Source of the DNA: G963678255 sp963678255
Lineage (GTDB): Bacteria > Cloacimonadota > Cloacimonadia > Cloacimonadales > WRIO01
Direction of reading: 5' to 3'
Assembly (NCBI GenBank): GCA_963678255.2
Contig: CAXXTW010000002.1
Location: 1,426,001-1,490,000, forward strand
DNA length: 64,000 nt
The notes beneath the pieces were generated by a model. It was not told where the DNA came from. It did no database searches and worked only from the letters and a program-made list of their open reading frames with translations. The stretch's first letter is position 1. Each line of letters opens with the position of its first letter. Shown in pieces: positions 34,138-43,350 of this stretch. Made by a program: the position numbers and the translations under genes.

Positions 34138-35367
34138 ATGAGTACGCAAAAAATTAACTGGGAATCATCAATCAATATTAACAACATTGTTGAAATCAGA
34201 GGCAGAAATCATGTCTTTTTTGGGGTTGGTGCTATTCAAAAGATTGAGACAATAGCTGAACAACTTTCCAACAGAGGAATTAATCGAGTGATCATCATCA
34301 CTGGTAAAAATTCTTATATCTCCTGTGGAGCTTGGTGTGTAATAGAACCTGCTCTAATCAAACATAATATCGATTTTATCATTTATAATAAAATTACTCC
34401 TAATCCAACTGATATACAGGTTGATGAAGCAACTAAATTGGCTTTGGAATTTGGTGCTAAAGCAGTGATTGGTATTGGCGGAGGATCACCGATTGACAGT
34501 GCAAAGTCAGTTGCAATTCTCATTGAATACCCTGAAAAATCTGCCGAAGCATTATATCAATATGAATTCACACCTGAAAAAGCAGTTCCAATAGTAGCAA
34601 TCAATACAACTCATGGAACAGGTACAGAGATAGATCGTTTTGCAGTCGTAACGGTTACAAAAAATGAATTTAAACCTGCAATTGCTTATGATTGCATATA
34701 CCCCACTTGGGCTATTGATGATCCCGCTCTTATGACGAAACTACCTGTTAATCAAACCAGATATGTCTCTATTGATGCAATCAATCATGTAGTTGAAGCA
34801 GCTACCTCTGCTGTCAATTCTCCCTTCACCGTTATGCTGGCAAAAGAGACTATTCGTTTAGTTCATGAATTTTTACCAAAAGTAATTCTTAATCCTGAAG
34901 ACCTTGAAGCTCGTTATTATCTTCTTTATGCTTCTATGATTGCTGGTATGTGTTTTGATAATGGATTATTACATTTTACTCATGCACTTGAACATCCACT
35001 CAGTGCCATCAAACCAGAGCTTGCTCATGGTTTGGGATTATCGATGATTTTGCCAGCTGTCGTAAAAACCATCTATCCTGCTAAATCTGCCATTCTTGCA
35101 GATATCTTTTCTTGCATGGTTCCAAATTTAAAAGGTGAATCTTCTGAAGCAGTAACACTAGCGAAAGGAATAGAAAAATGGTTATCTGTGGTAGGAGTGC
35201 CTCAAAAGCTTAACGATGAAGGTTTCTCTGAAAACGATATTGATAAATTAGTCGATTTAACTTTTAAAACTCCTTCTCTGGGATTACTCCTTAGTTGTGC
35301 TCCTGTACAAGCAAATGCTGAAACTATAAAAGCTATTTATTCTGAGAGTATGAATAAATTGAAATAA
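34138..35367 (+). CDS. Iron-containing alcohol dehydrogenase
   Basis: 409 residues of the Fe-ADH (group III) family, NAD(P)-dependent interconversion of alcohols and aldehydes. GIGGGSPIDSAKSVA is the nucleotide-binding motif; TTHGTGTEIDRFAVVT follows; metal ligands are in SIDAINHVVEA (Asp, His) and HALEHPLSAIKPELAHGLG (two His). AGGGAGG precedes the ATG. Single gene between a promoter and a bidirectional terminator. Substrate not predictable; fermentative alcohol formation would fit an anaerobe. Confidence 0.93.
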   Translation: MSTQKINWESSININNIVEIRGRNHVFFGVGAIQKIETIAEQLSNRGINRVIIITGKNSYISCGAWCVIEPALIKHNIDFIIYNKITPNPTDIQVDEATKLALEFGAKAVIGIGGGSPIDSAKSVAILIEYPEKSAEALYQYEFTPEKAVPIVAINTTHGTGTEIDRFAVVTVTKNEFKPAIAYDCIYPTWAIDDPALMTKLPVNQTRYVSIDAINHVVEAATSAVNSPFTVMLAKETIRLVHEFLPKVILNPEDLEARYYLLYASMIAGMCFDNGLLHFTHALEHPLSAIKPELAHGLGLSMILPAVVKTIYPAKSAILADIFSCMVPNLKGESSEAVTLAKGIEKWLSVVGVPQKLNDEGFSENDIDKLVDLTFKTPSLGLLLSCAPVQANAETIKAIYSESMNKLK

Positions 35368-35384
35368 AACCCTCCTCCTCAAAC

Positions 35385-35412
35385 AAAAAACCGCAGAAAT
35401 CTGCGGTTTTTT
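35385..35412. terminator. Bidirectional intrinsic terminator
   Basis: AAAAAACCGCAGA (35385-35397) pairs with TCTGCGGTTTTTT (35400-35412) with a 2-nt spacer. Serves the alcohol dehydrogenase (+) and the convergent molybdopterin protein gene (-). Confidence 0.9.
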
Positions 35413-35415
35413 CAT

Positions 35416-36087
35416 TTAAAAGTCTTTTACTTCTCCATCAGGTATCTTTTTTACCCGATTTTTATCATTAACGTCACGCATAAAACCTGCTTCTATTTTA
35501 CCAGAATCCGTATATCCCCGCTTTTCCCAGAACCCAGGCACATAATGATCCATAAATTCAATTTTAACAACAGATTTAGCCGATTTATAGCCCCACAAAT
35601 AGGGACAAAACAATCTGACCGGTCCGCCATAATCTTCTGTTAATAGTTCATTATCAAATTCCCAGGCTAATATGGTCTTATCCATTAAAGCAATATCAAC
35701 TGGTATGGATGTATCATATTCTTTATTATATGACCAAAAACGAACATATTTAACTGTTGAATAAGCCCCTGTTTGTTCAAATAAATCTTTAATACTTAAT
35801 CCACCCCAATCGCCTCGAACTGACCAACGGGTTACACTGGTTAATCGACCATTAACAGTTGTTTTTTTCATGTTTAACAAATCTTGCCAACTTATGGTTT
35901 GAGGTTTTTCACATAACCCAGTCACTTCAATTTTCCAGTCTTCTCTTGTTAAAGAGCCTGGATGACCTTCAGCCCAAAATATGGGTGTTTTCATTCGAGC
36001 AAGTTTATGCATATCTTTCTCCTCTTTTGCCTGGCAAGAGGTTGTTACCATCCCCATTAACATCAATATAATTATTATTTTTTTCAT
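35416..36087 (-). CDS. Sulfite-oxidase/MsrP-fold molybdopterin lipoprotein, Mo-ligand Cys replaced by Ser
   Basis: 223 residues. A lipoprotein signal (lipobox VTTSC, C18) precedes an oxidoreductase molybdopterin-binding domain (about 45-200). RLTSVTRWSVRGDWGGLSIKDLF aligns with the MsrP segment around its molybdenum-binding cysteine (RxxCVxxWS), but the ligand position holds S84. EYDTSIPVD, LLTEDYGGPVRLFCPYLWGYKSAKSVVKIE fit the family core. MsrP repairs oxidised methionines in the periplasm; whether this protein still binds the cofactor is doubtful. No MsrQ-like membrane partner is adjacent. Confidence 0.85.
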   Translation of the reverse strand: MKKIIIILMLMGMVTTSCQAKEEKDMHKLARMKTPIFWAEGHPGSLTREDWKIEVTGLCEKPQTISWQDLLNMKKTTVNGRLTSVTRWSVRGDWGGLSIKDLFEQTGAYSTVKYVRFWSYNKEYDTSIPVDIALMDKTILAWEFDNELLTEDYGGPVRLFCPYLWGYKSAKSVVKIEFMDHYVPGFWEKRGYTDSGKIEAGFMRDVNDKNRVKKIPDGEVKDF

Positions 36088-36153
36088 AAATGATAAGATA
36101 ATGATTTTTTTATAAATTACAAATCATCATCTCATCTTTTCTTAATGAAAACT

Positions 36154-38664
36154 TTATTTGATCAAAATCATTTTCTTTATAGTCTGATTCTGACTATTTT
36201 TCATTTTGTAAAAATAGACACCAGATGATACAGAGTGTCCCTGATTATCTTGACCTTTCCAATTTATTACATGAGTTCCGGCATTTGCAAAATTTTGTTT
36301 AAGAGTTTTTACACGTTGGCCTTTGATATTATAGATATCAATCTCAACATCTTGAGCTTTACTGATCTCAAACTTAATGTTTGTTTCAGGATTAAAAGGA
36401 TTTGGATAATTACTGATTAATTTATTTACTGGAATATTTATGACTTCTTCATGATTAGCTTGGTAAGTATCATTGATATCAAGTCTAAAATCATCTATAA
36501 AGATCCCTTCACCAATGCTGGAATAACTAGTTTCCATAATAAACCGAAGGTATAATGGGTGTCCAATTAAATGATTCAAATTATATCTTTTCTCAACCCA
36601 ATCATTTTGAATGCCATTAAAAACCTCTAAGGCTTCCCAATTTATATTATCGGTTGATATTTCGAAGGCAGCAAATTCGTCATTCAAGCCAATATTATAT
36701 TTAGCCATAAAACTCACAGAAGCGTTCTGACAATTACTTAAGGTAATGGAGACAGGGTAACGACAATAACTATTCTCATAGCTCATGTATGTGGCTTCTG
36801 GAGAATCTGTTAAACAATGTCCTCCAGAGAAACTCTCTGAACCTGTTAACCCCCAAGACCCATTTCTAATCCAGTTTAAATTCCCTGATTCAAAATTATC
36901 TTGATACTCTGAATTTGAAATCACATAGGTTGTGGTATTCATCCCTTCTTGTAATTCTATATAACCATTTATAAAGACAACTCCCTGCTTACTGATCTCA
37001 ATAGGATATTTACCACTAAATAATGTCTCTATTAGAAAATGTCCATTTGCATCGGTTAAAATTTCATTATCTATATTGTGCTTGATCACAATCCTACAAT
37101 TATCAATAGGATCTCCATTTTCCTTATAGACATTCCCGGATAAACTGCTACTCTGAGCAGAAACCATCACTACATTAAGTAGGGTTTGTGAATTCTCACT
37201 GATTCCAACATATGAAGTACTTGGTATAAAGCCTGTTTTATAAAAAGTTGTTTCATAAAAACCTGGATTTAGCATACGATAATATCTGCCATATAAAGAA
37301 TCTGCTTGATAAGCTAATCTGGGAACCCCTGTGTTATCAATCCCTTCAACATATACAATTGCATCTAAAGGATGATTCTCAGCGTTAGTAACCAACCCAG
37401 TCAAAGTAGAAGATTGGACACGTTTCATCATCATTAAAGCAGCTTGCAAATTATTAATTTTTGTTTGTTCCACGCCAGTAGGTTCAGGAATAAAGGTTTC
37501 AGCCATCTCAATTGTATAAGAAAATATCCCATCTTGTCCATATGCATAGTCATCTAATCCACCGCTGGCTGGATATAATTGCCAACCAGAACCAGAAGTA
37601 TATGTATTCCCTGAACCATCAGTTTTATCTATAGTTGCTGCCATATTATCAGCCAAACTTGACATCGCTTCATAATCAGGAGCATAAAGATATGATTGCC
37701 CTCCCCAAGGGTATAAAACTAAACCTCCGTATGTATGATATCCAATGCCAGCCACAAAATGATGACTATCGATCAGATTTTTTACGATACGACTCTCTAT
37801 CTCAGAAAAAGCTTCTGTTCCGTGGTAAGTAACTCCAAAAAAATTATCTGTAGCACTAAAATAGCCCCAATTCCACCCATAATTTCTATTAATATCAATA
37901 CCATCTTCTCCAAGTCCATAATTATTAGAAGTATCAAATTGCCCATTTTCATTATTATCATGAATATTCTTTCGCCACCAAAGATCTGTCTCATCATAGA
38001 CCACTTTATAACCATCTGGATTTACTAAAGGGATAAACCATATTTGAGTATTATTTATCAAATCTTCGATCTCTGCATCTGTTTCATAATTTGTTAGCAA
38101 ATAATTCAAAATGTATAAACTCATTTCCATCCCTAAAGGTTCTCTGGCATGATGAGTTCCAAAAATATAGACGCAAGGTTCATCTTCTTCCACAGCAACA
38201 TTGTCAGACACTTTCACACCATAAAGATGATGATTAAATCCATTATATCCGGGTAAATTTTGGGCGATGTATTGTGCCCCATAGGTCTCCCCTAAATCAA
38301 CAAGTTGGCAAATCTCAGGGTTTTCATTAGCATAGTTTGTCAAATCTGTTAGCATTTCATTATAAGAATGATACCCTGCAATGGTACGACTTTTTGACTT
38401 TAAATTTGTTCTCATCTCTGCTTCTGTTTGCAAAACTTTCAAATTTTTATATGTCTTTGCCAATTCTTTTGTTTCTTCAACACTGACAATCATATCAATG
38501 GATTCACCAAGTTTATATAATCCAATATCAGCATGGCTGTTAAAAGCTTCACGGACAAACATCTCTGATGGCTGGTATATCCGTATTAACTGTTTCTCAG
38601 CAAATAGTTGTAAACAAATCATTGTTAAGAATATTGATAATAAAATTCGATTAGTCCATCTCAT
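36154..38664 (-). CDS. Secreted M14 zinc carboxypeptidase with C-terminal sorting domain
   Basis: 836 residues. Signal peptide (about 1-22), N-terminal propeptide, M14 catalytic domain (about 95-410) with zinc ligands H172 and E175 (HAREP), H310 (GYHTYGG), substrate arginine R260 (DINRNYGWNW) and catalytic E386 (YTIEMAE). Then two carboxypeptidase-regulatory-like beta domains (about 415-580), a jelly-roll-like region (about 590-740) and a C-terminal NYPNPFNPETNIKFEI / GIYNIKGQRVKTL-type domain (here DIYNIKGQRV) typical of FCB secreted proteins. All catalytic residues are kept, so an active extracellular peptidase is expected. AAGGTGATTT precedes the ATG. Confidence 0.95.
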   Translation of the reverse strand: MRWTNRILLSIFLTMICLQLFAEKQLIRIYQPSEMFVREAFNSHADIGLYKLGESIDMIVSVEETKELAKTYKNLKVLQTEAEMRTNLKSKSRTIAGYHSYNEMLTDLTNYANENPEICQLVDLGETYGAQYIAQNLPGYNGFNHHLYGVKVSDNVAVEEDEPCVYIFGTHHAREPLGMEMSLYILNYLLTNYETDAEIEDLINNTQIWFIPLVNPDGYKVVYDETDLWWRKNIHDNNENGQFDTSNNYGLGEDGIDINRNYGWNWGYFSATDNFFGVTYHGTEAFSEIESRIVKNLIDSHHFVAGIGYHTYGGLVLYPWGGQSYLYAPDYEAMSSLADNMAATIDKTDGSGNTYTSGSGWQLYPASGGLDDYAYGQDGIFSYTIEMAETFIPEPTGVEQTKINNLQAALMMMKRVQSSTLTGLVTNAENHPLDAIVYVEGIDNTGVPRLAYQADSLYGRYYRMLNPGFYETTFYKTGFIPSTSYVGISENSQTLLNVVMVSAQSSSLSGNVYKENGDPIDNCRIVIKHNIDNEILTDANGHFLIETLFSGKYPIEISKQGVVFINGYIELQEGMNTTTYVISNSEYQDNFESGNLNWIRNGSWGLTGSESFSGGHCLTDSPEATYMSYENSYCRYPVSITLSNCQNASVSFMAKYNIGLNDEFAAFEISTDNINWEALEVFNGIQNDWVEKRYNLNHLIGHPLYLRFIMETSYSSIGEGIFIDDFRLDINDTYQANHEEVINIPVNKLISNYPNPFNPETNIKFEISKAQDVEIDIYNIKGQRVKTLKQNFANAGTHVINWKGQDNQGHSVSSGVYFYKMKNSQNQTIKKMILIK

Positions 38665-38811
38665 AAATCACCTTCTATTTTTTCCAAAATGAATATAACA
38701 ACGATCTTTCAGAGTCAAGGATTATTTCTATAAAAATTAGTCTCCCCTAAAATGTAGTAAATTCTCAGGTTCTTATTTAACATAGGGCTATTACTTCTCT
38801 TCACCTGTAAT
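38665..38811. other. Intergenic before minisatellite
   Basis: No gene or recognised element apart from a plausible promoter region for the M14 peptidase. Confidence 0.3.
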
Positions 38812-39515
38812 TGTATCTTTGTAAGTACCATTAGTTCCCTCTCGTAAATGTATCTTTGCAAGTTACATTCTTTCCTCTTCCTCTCGTAAATGTATCTTTG
38901 CAAGTTACATTCTTTCCTCTTCCTCTCGTAAATGTATCTTTGCAAGTTACATTCTTTCCTCTTCTTCTGTAAATGTATCTTTGTAAGTACCATTAGTTCC
39001 CTCTCGTAAATGTATCTTTGCAAGTTACATTCTTTCTTCTTCTTCTGTAAATGTATCTTTGCAAGTTACATTCTTTCCTCTTCTTCTGTAAATGTATCTT
39101 TGTAAGTACCATTAGTTCCCTCTCGTAAATGTATCTTTGCAAGCTACATTCTTTCCTCTTCACCTGTAAATGTATCTTTGCAAGTTACATTCTTTCCTCT
39201 TCCTCTCGTAAATGTATCTTTGCAAGTTACATTCTTTCCTCTTCACCTGTAAATGTATCTTTGCAAGTTACATTCTTTCCTCTTCACCTGTAAATGTATC
39301 TTTGCAAGTTACATTCTTTCCTCTTCACCTGTAATTGTATCTTTGCAAGTTACATTCTTTCCTATTCACCTGTAAATGTATCTTTGTAAGTACCATTAGT
39401 TCCCTCTCGTAAATGTATCTTTGCAAGCTACATTCTTTCCTCTTCACCTGTAAATGTATCTTTGTAAGTACCATTAGTTCCCTCTCGTAAATGTATCTTT
39501 GTAAGTTACATTATC
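38812..39515. repeat. Minisatellite, 18 units of 37 or 41-42 bp
   Basis: Each unit begins TGTATCTTTG. Type A (41-42 bp) continues CAAGTTACATTCTTTCCTCTTC then CACCTGTAAA or CTCTCGTAAA in shorter pieces; type B (37 bp) continues TAAGTACCATTAGTTCCCTC then TCGTAAA. Unit starts: 38812, 38849, 38891, 38933, 38974, 39011, 39052, 39093, 39130, 39171, 39213, 39254, 39295, 39336, 39377, 39414, 39455, 39492. Type B occurs at 38812, 38974, 39093, 39377 and 39455. Units abut with no unique spacers, so this is not a CRISPR array. It lies between two minus-strand genes. Confidence 0.95.
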
Positions 39516-39757
39516 TTTACATATGTATGTTTCTTGTCTTCTCAATTGTCTACTAATTTTACGTTAATCTAGATTTTATAATAAATAGCTCAATTGATAA
39601 TATGATCAAAGTAGTCTCTGTTCCAAATAGTCTCATTTTTTATATTAGAAGAGAATTTTATTACTTCTCAGATTCTTTTGTAGAGACTTAGTAATTATCC
39701 AGTTTGATCTTTGCTACCCTAATTCACTTTAATTAAAAATTCTACTGATTATGATAA
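39516..39757. other. Intergenic, nothing recognised
   Basis: AT-rich sequence downstream of the ABC exporter; no hairpin terminator of note. Confidence 0.4.
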
Positions 39758-41410
39758 TCATACTTCTACTAGCTCTAGTTCTTGATTTTGGATTTTTAAA
39801 ATATGGGTATAATATCTTTTTATTTGATCTGTGTGTGTTATATCAATGATAATTTTATTATTTTGTTGAAAAAATTCCGTTTTCAGTTCATCTAATCTCT
39901 CTTTAGTAAAAACATCTAAGTTTGCATCTATTTCATCAATTATGATAACATCCGCTTGATTGTAAAGTAAAATAAGTTTAATAATATTCAGCTTTCTTCG
40001 TTGCCCAGAAGACAAGTTACTCCCATCATAATTTAATAAATAATTATTTTTATCTGATATTTGATCATCCCACAAATTCCAATCCTCGACTAAGAAATTT
40101 AATTCGGAAGAATTCATTTTAGAATGAGTAATTATGCTAAAAAATGTCAATAAATCTTCATTCAACAATCTCTCATCCTGATCTAAATATAGTATTTTTT
40201 TAATATATGAATTATTATCCAAACTAGTTATATTTCCCCCATTTATTAATATTGATCCAGAAGTTGGTGGAAATAATTGTAAAATTAAAGAAATGAATGT
40301 AGTCTTTCCACTTCCATTTACACCTTGTAAATTAATAACATCTCCTGCATTTAAAACAACATTAGTATCTTTAAAAATCATTTGTTCTGAATTTGGATAT
40401 CTAAAACTAACATTCTTAAATTTAATGCTTTCAATTTTGTTAATACTTTCTTGCCCATCCTTTATAGATAAATTCATGATTTGTTTTATATTTTCAAAGG
40501 CAGGTAATGAATCACCAATAGAAGATATAACACTTTCAATATCTTGTGAATAGCTAAAAACCAGATTTGTGTAAAAAAACAATAATATTAAATTCCCTAC
40601 AGATAGGCTATTCTGGTTTAAATATATTAACGTTATAAAAATAATTGAAAAAATGGAATTTAAGTTTGTTTGCAAACTTTTATAGAATACTTGAACTCTA
40701 TCATTTTTCAACGATGTTTTTACAAAGCTTGCACATAATTTCTCATGCTTACTAAAGAAGTAATCTTTTATACAATTTGTTTGTATTAGTTTTATACTCT
40801 CTATAAATGTGTTTAGAAAACTAGATGTTTCTTTGAATTCTTTATTCATCGCCTTTGACGAGGCATATATTTTTTTTCTTGATATATTTGCAATTACTAA
40901 TCCTAATAGAAATGCAATAATCATAAATATAAAAACCATTTTATTAATAAAAAATAAAATAATCAAAATGCAAGAAAAGATCAAAATCTTTGTTACCAAC
41001 TGAACAGTAAAATTTGATGTGTTTATAAAAATTGTTAAGGTATCTTGAAAAATAATATTCTTAATTCTTTCTATACCCATTTTTTTAAATTCAAGAAAAT
41101 CAGCGACGCATAGTCTTTTTATTAAATCTTCTCTCATTTTGAATAGCATTTTAACACCAAGTTTTGTCATGGCAAGGTGCCAAATAATCGAGAATCCACT
41201 AGAAATAAAAGTAAGAATCAAAAAACAAACTAAATATGCAATAATCTCAACAGTTTTGTATTTTGATCCTAATTTATCAATATAAAACTTAAAATACAAA
41301 GGAATAATAATTGAGAAAAGGGCATTTAAAAAAGTCAGAACAATATTGATTGCAAAGAATTTCTTATAGGATAATACTATCTCAAACAAATAGTTAAGTA
41401 ATTTTCTCAT
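39758..41410 (-). CDS. ABC exporter, fused permease and ATPase
   Basis: 550 residues: six-helix ABC transmembrane domain (about 1-310) and an ATPase domain with Walker A LQGVNGSGKTTF, signature NLSSGQRRKLNIIKL and Walker B DVIIIDEIDANLD. The signature reads LSSGQ, so it should be functional. It belongs to the type that exports peptides, lipids or small metabolites; no N-terminal C39 peptidase domain is present. ATG 41410 lacks a Shine-Dalgarno sequence and starts 10 nt after the stop of a 40-aa ORF that has one internally, suggesting translational coupling. Substrate unknown. Confidence 0.88.
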   Translation of the reverse strand: MRKLLNYLFEIVLSYKKFFAINIVLTFLNALFSIIIPLYFKFYIDKLGSKYKTVEIIAYLVCFLILTFISSGFSIIWHLAMTKLGVKMLFKMREDLIKRLCVADFLEFKKMGIERIKNIIFQDTLTIFINTSNFTVQLVTKILIFSCILIILFFINKMVFIFMIIAFLLGLVIANISRKKIYASSKAMNKEFKETSSFLNTFIESIKLIQTNCIKDYFFSKHEKLCASFVKTSLKNDRVQVFYKSLQTNLNSIFSIIFITLIYLNQNSLSVGNLILLFFYTNLVFSYSQDIESVISSIGDSLPAFENIKQIMNLSIKDGQESINKIESIKFKNVSFRYPNSEQMIFKDTNVVLNAGDVINLQGVNGSGKTTFISLILQLFPPTSGSILINGGNITSLDNNSYIKKILYLDQDERLLNEDLLTFFSIITHSKMNSSELNFLVEDWNLWDDQISDKNNYLLNYDGSNLSSGQRRKLNIIKLILLYNQADVIIIDEIDANLDVFTKERLDELKTEFFQQNNKIIIDITHTDQIKRYYTHILKIQNQELELVEV

Positions 41411-41420
41411 AATCAATAAC

Positions 41421-41543
41421 TTAACTTTGTTTTATTGCCAATGGATCTAAATTCATATTATCTCCTGCAAAAGATTCAATACTGTTCGACAATTCGCTTA
41501 ATAATACATGCATTATAATTACAATTTTAACAATCTGATACAT
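41421..41543 (-). CDS. Candidate 40-aa peptide upstream of the ABC exporter
   Basis: An open frame of 40 codons from ATG 41543 (or 30 from ATG 41513) ending 10 nt before the exporter start. The C-terminal part reads LSELSNSIESFAGD then NMNLDPLAIKQS. The only strong ribosome-binding site, GCAGGAGATAAT, precedes an internal ATG (41456) giving an 11-residue peptide MNLDPLAIKQS. It could be an exported peptide precursor, a leader that couples translation, or chance. No cysteine; no GG leader motif. The frame is free of stops for about 20 codons further upstream but has no start there. Confidence 0.35.
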   Translation of the reverse strand: MYQIVKIVIIMHVLLSELSNSIESFAGDNMNLDPLAIKQS

Positions 41544-41966
41544 TTTCTGATAATTTTCACGATATATTATAAAATTAACTGTCTTTAATAGTTGGTTAGC
41601 TCAGAAATACATATACCTCTAACACTTCTATTAGGATAATTTATACGATTTACTTATAGAAAAACCTGTTGCATATGAGTATATAACACAACTTTATGTA
41701 CTAAGAAAGAAAAATATTTTCTTTTCTTCTTTAGATTTTACATATCTTTTTTAATAAATAACAATTATCCAGTCAAGTGTTTTTTCCATACTGACTTAGT
41801 ATGGAGATATTTTATCTCCTGTAGAATTCATTTATTTGAATTTAATACTGGTTTATATATCTATTCCTACAAAGATCAAGACTTAATCAGACAATCATTT
41901 ATAGTCATGTACTCAGCTTCAGAAACACCCTTTGATATTTTAATAATATAGATTATAAAACAAAAA
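41544..41966. other. Intergenic, nothing recognised
   Basis: AT-rich, no gene supported; the 3' hairpin of the DUF4249 pseudogene follows. Confidence 0.4.
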
Positions 41967-41968
41967 AA

Positions 41969-41991
41969 TAGTCCCTCATCATAAGGGACTA
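41969..41991 (-). terminator. Terminator of the DUF4249 pseudogene copy
   Basis: TAGTCCCT (41969-41976) pairs with AGGGACTA (41984-41991); a T run follows on the minus strand. Nearly the same hairpin follows the intact copy at 46734-46760. Confidence 0.75.
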
Positions 41992-42016
41992 TTAATGTAA
42001 TTTGTTTATTATTTTG

Positions 42017-42540
42017 TTATTTTATAACCTTACTCCACATTTGTTGTCCATTAGCTGAGCCAAAATAGCCATAACCGTTATGAACACCACCATGTTTATA
42101 CCCTTCATATTTATAAAGATATGAATAATAATTATCATCTATGGAGTAAACCGTCGTTCTATATTGTCCATAAAAAGTATAGCTTAATTGATTAAAACCG
42201 ATTTCAACAAAGTATCCGCCATCTTCTGCGACAGGTTTATACTGATAATACCCAAATCCTCTACGTGGTGAGCCAGTCATTTCATTTTCATAAGATTCCT
42301 GATCTTTTGGAAATTCTTCGCTATTTCCAAAAGTTAAAGTATATTCTGCATGGCTCTGCATTTCTGTTAAGACTTCTATAGCATCTTGAACAAAAAAGTC
42401 TATTACATTTCCTTCATCCACCTCAACTGTTTTGCACACTACAATGAGATTTTCCATTGAAACGGTTCTATTTGCATACAACAAGCCTGAGACAACATAT
42501 CTGTCTGAAGTATAGCATTTAAAAGAAGTGTATGTATATT
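42017..42540 (-). pseudogene. Truncated DUF4249 lipoprotein gene with internal deletion
   Basis: Encodes a broken copy of the protein at 46784. It matches from TSDRYVVSGLL (about 42530) through VSMENLIVVCKTVEVDEGNV, then skips about 115 residues and resumes at AEYTLTFGNSEE, continuing to the C-terminus almost identically (for example GSPRRGFGYYQYKPVAEDGGYF). The deletion junction lies where the intact protein has EYPLTF and, further on, EYTLTF, suggesting recombination between the two. The signal peptide and lipobox are missing, so no secreted product is expected. A terminator copy follows. Confidence 0.85.
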
Positions 42541-42585
42541 TTAAGTACTACTTAAATAGATACTTTTTTGTATATTGTCTCAATA

Positions 42586-43347
42586 CTATGCTTTACATAA
42601 TCTATTTTTCTTTTTAGATTTTTTTTCTAGAAATTGAAAAATTATAAGTCCTAATATAAAATAAATTATGCTTAATATAGTTATAAAGATGTACCATGAA
42701 ATTGGTAATTTTTTATTATAAACTATTGTTTGATTAATAGTATATGCCCCACCAATAAAAGGAATGAATGATAAGAAATTTATTGGATATGCTGTTAATG
42801 TCATAAGATAAGCATAAATAATCATTATAAAAAAATTAATCTGAAGAATTTTTCTATATACTAATTCTAACCCTGCCATGACCATTCCTAAACCAAATAT
42901 TGATATAAGTGATATAATTAATAATATTATAAACTTTATTAAGTCTATATGGTACCAACTGTTAGACAGAAACATAATAAGATATAGTAATACAATTGAA
43001 AATATTATTTTTGAAATTATTTTATGCAAAATCTTACTTAATAATATTTTTGAGAATTTAACTGGAGACAAATAAATTTGTTCTAAAACTCCAATTTCCC
43101 TAAGTCCGCTTATTATTCCAGGAAAAGATATTATTTGTGGAACACAGCATATAAATAGTACATATCCAATAAGTAAAGAAGGTTGAAGATTTTTCATGGA
43201 ATTACCGCTTATAATATTAGAACCCTTAAAAAAACCTACTATTAAAAATGCAAGTATTAAGACTTGAATAATTGTTCTTATTGGATATTTTTTTTTATCC
43301 CAATATTGTAATTTCATTTCAGCAATAAGAATATTTAAAAAATGCAC
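42586..43347 (-). CDS. ABC-2 type transporter permease
   Basis: 253 residues with six predicted membrane helices. The segment LVLEQIYLSPVKFSKILLSK (here GVLEQIYLSPVKFSKILL) is the conserved cytoplasmic coupling region of ABC-2 permeases, and the topology fits. Start codon GTG at 43347, with AAGGAG upstream, 3 nt after the ATPase gene. Forms an exporter with the ATPase at 43351. Substrate unknown. Confidence 0.88.
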   Translation of the reverse strand: MHFLNILIAEMKLQYWDKKKYPIRTIIQVLILAFLIVGFFKGSNIISGNSMKNLQPSLLIGYVLFICCVPQIISFPGIISGLREIGVLEQIYLSPVKFSKILLSKILHKIISKIIFSIVLLYLIMFLSNSWYHIDLIKFIILLIISLISIFGLGMVMAGLELVYRKILQINFFIMIIYAYLMTLTAYPINFLSFIPFIGGAYTINQTIVYNKKLPISWYIFITILSIIYFILGLIIFQFLEKKSKKKNRLCKA

Positions 43348-43350
43348 AAT

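Noticed and set aside
38715..39023. 102-codon frame reading LQRYIYERKRKECN repeatedly
   Set aside because: It is translation through the minisatellite; the 42-bp units happen to keep frame for a few copies. No ribosome-binding site.
38812..39515. CRISPR array
   Set aside because: Units abut without unique spacers, unit length varies between 37 and 42 bp, and no cas gene is in the window.
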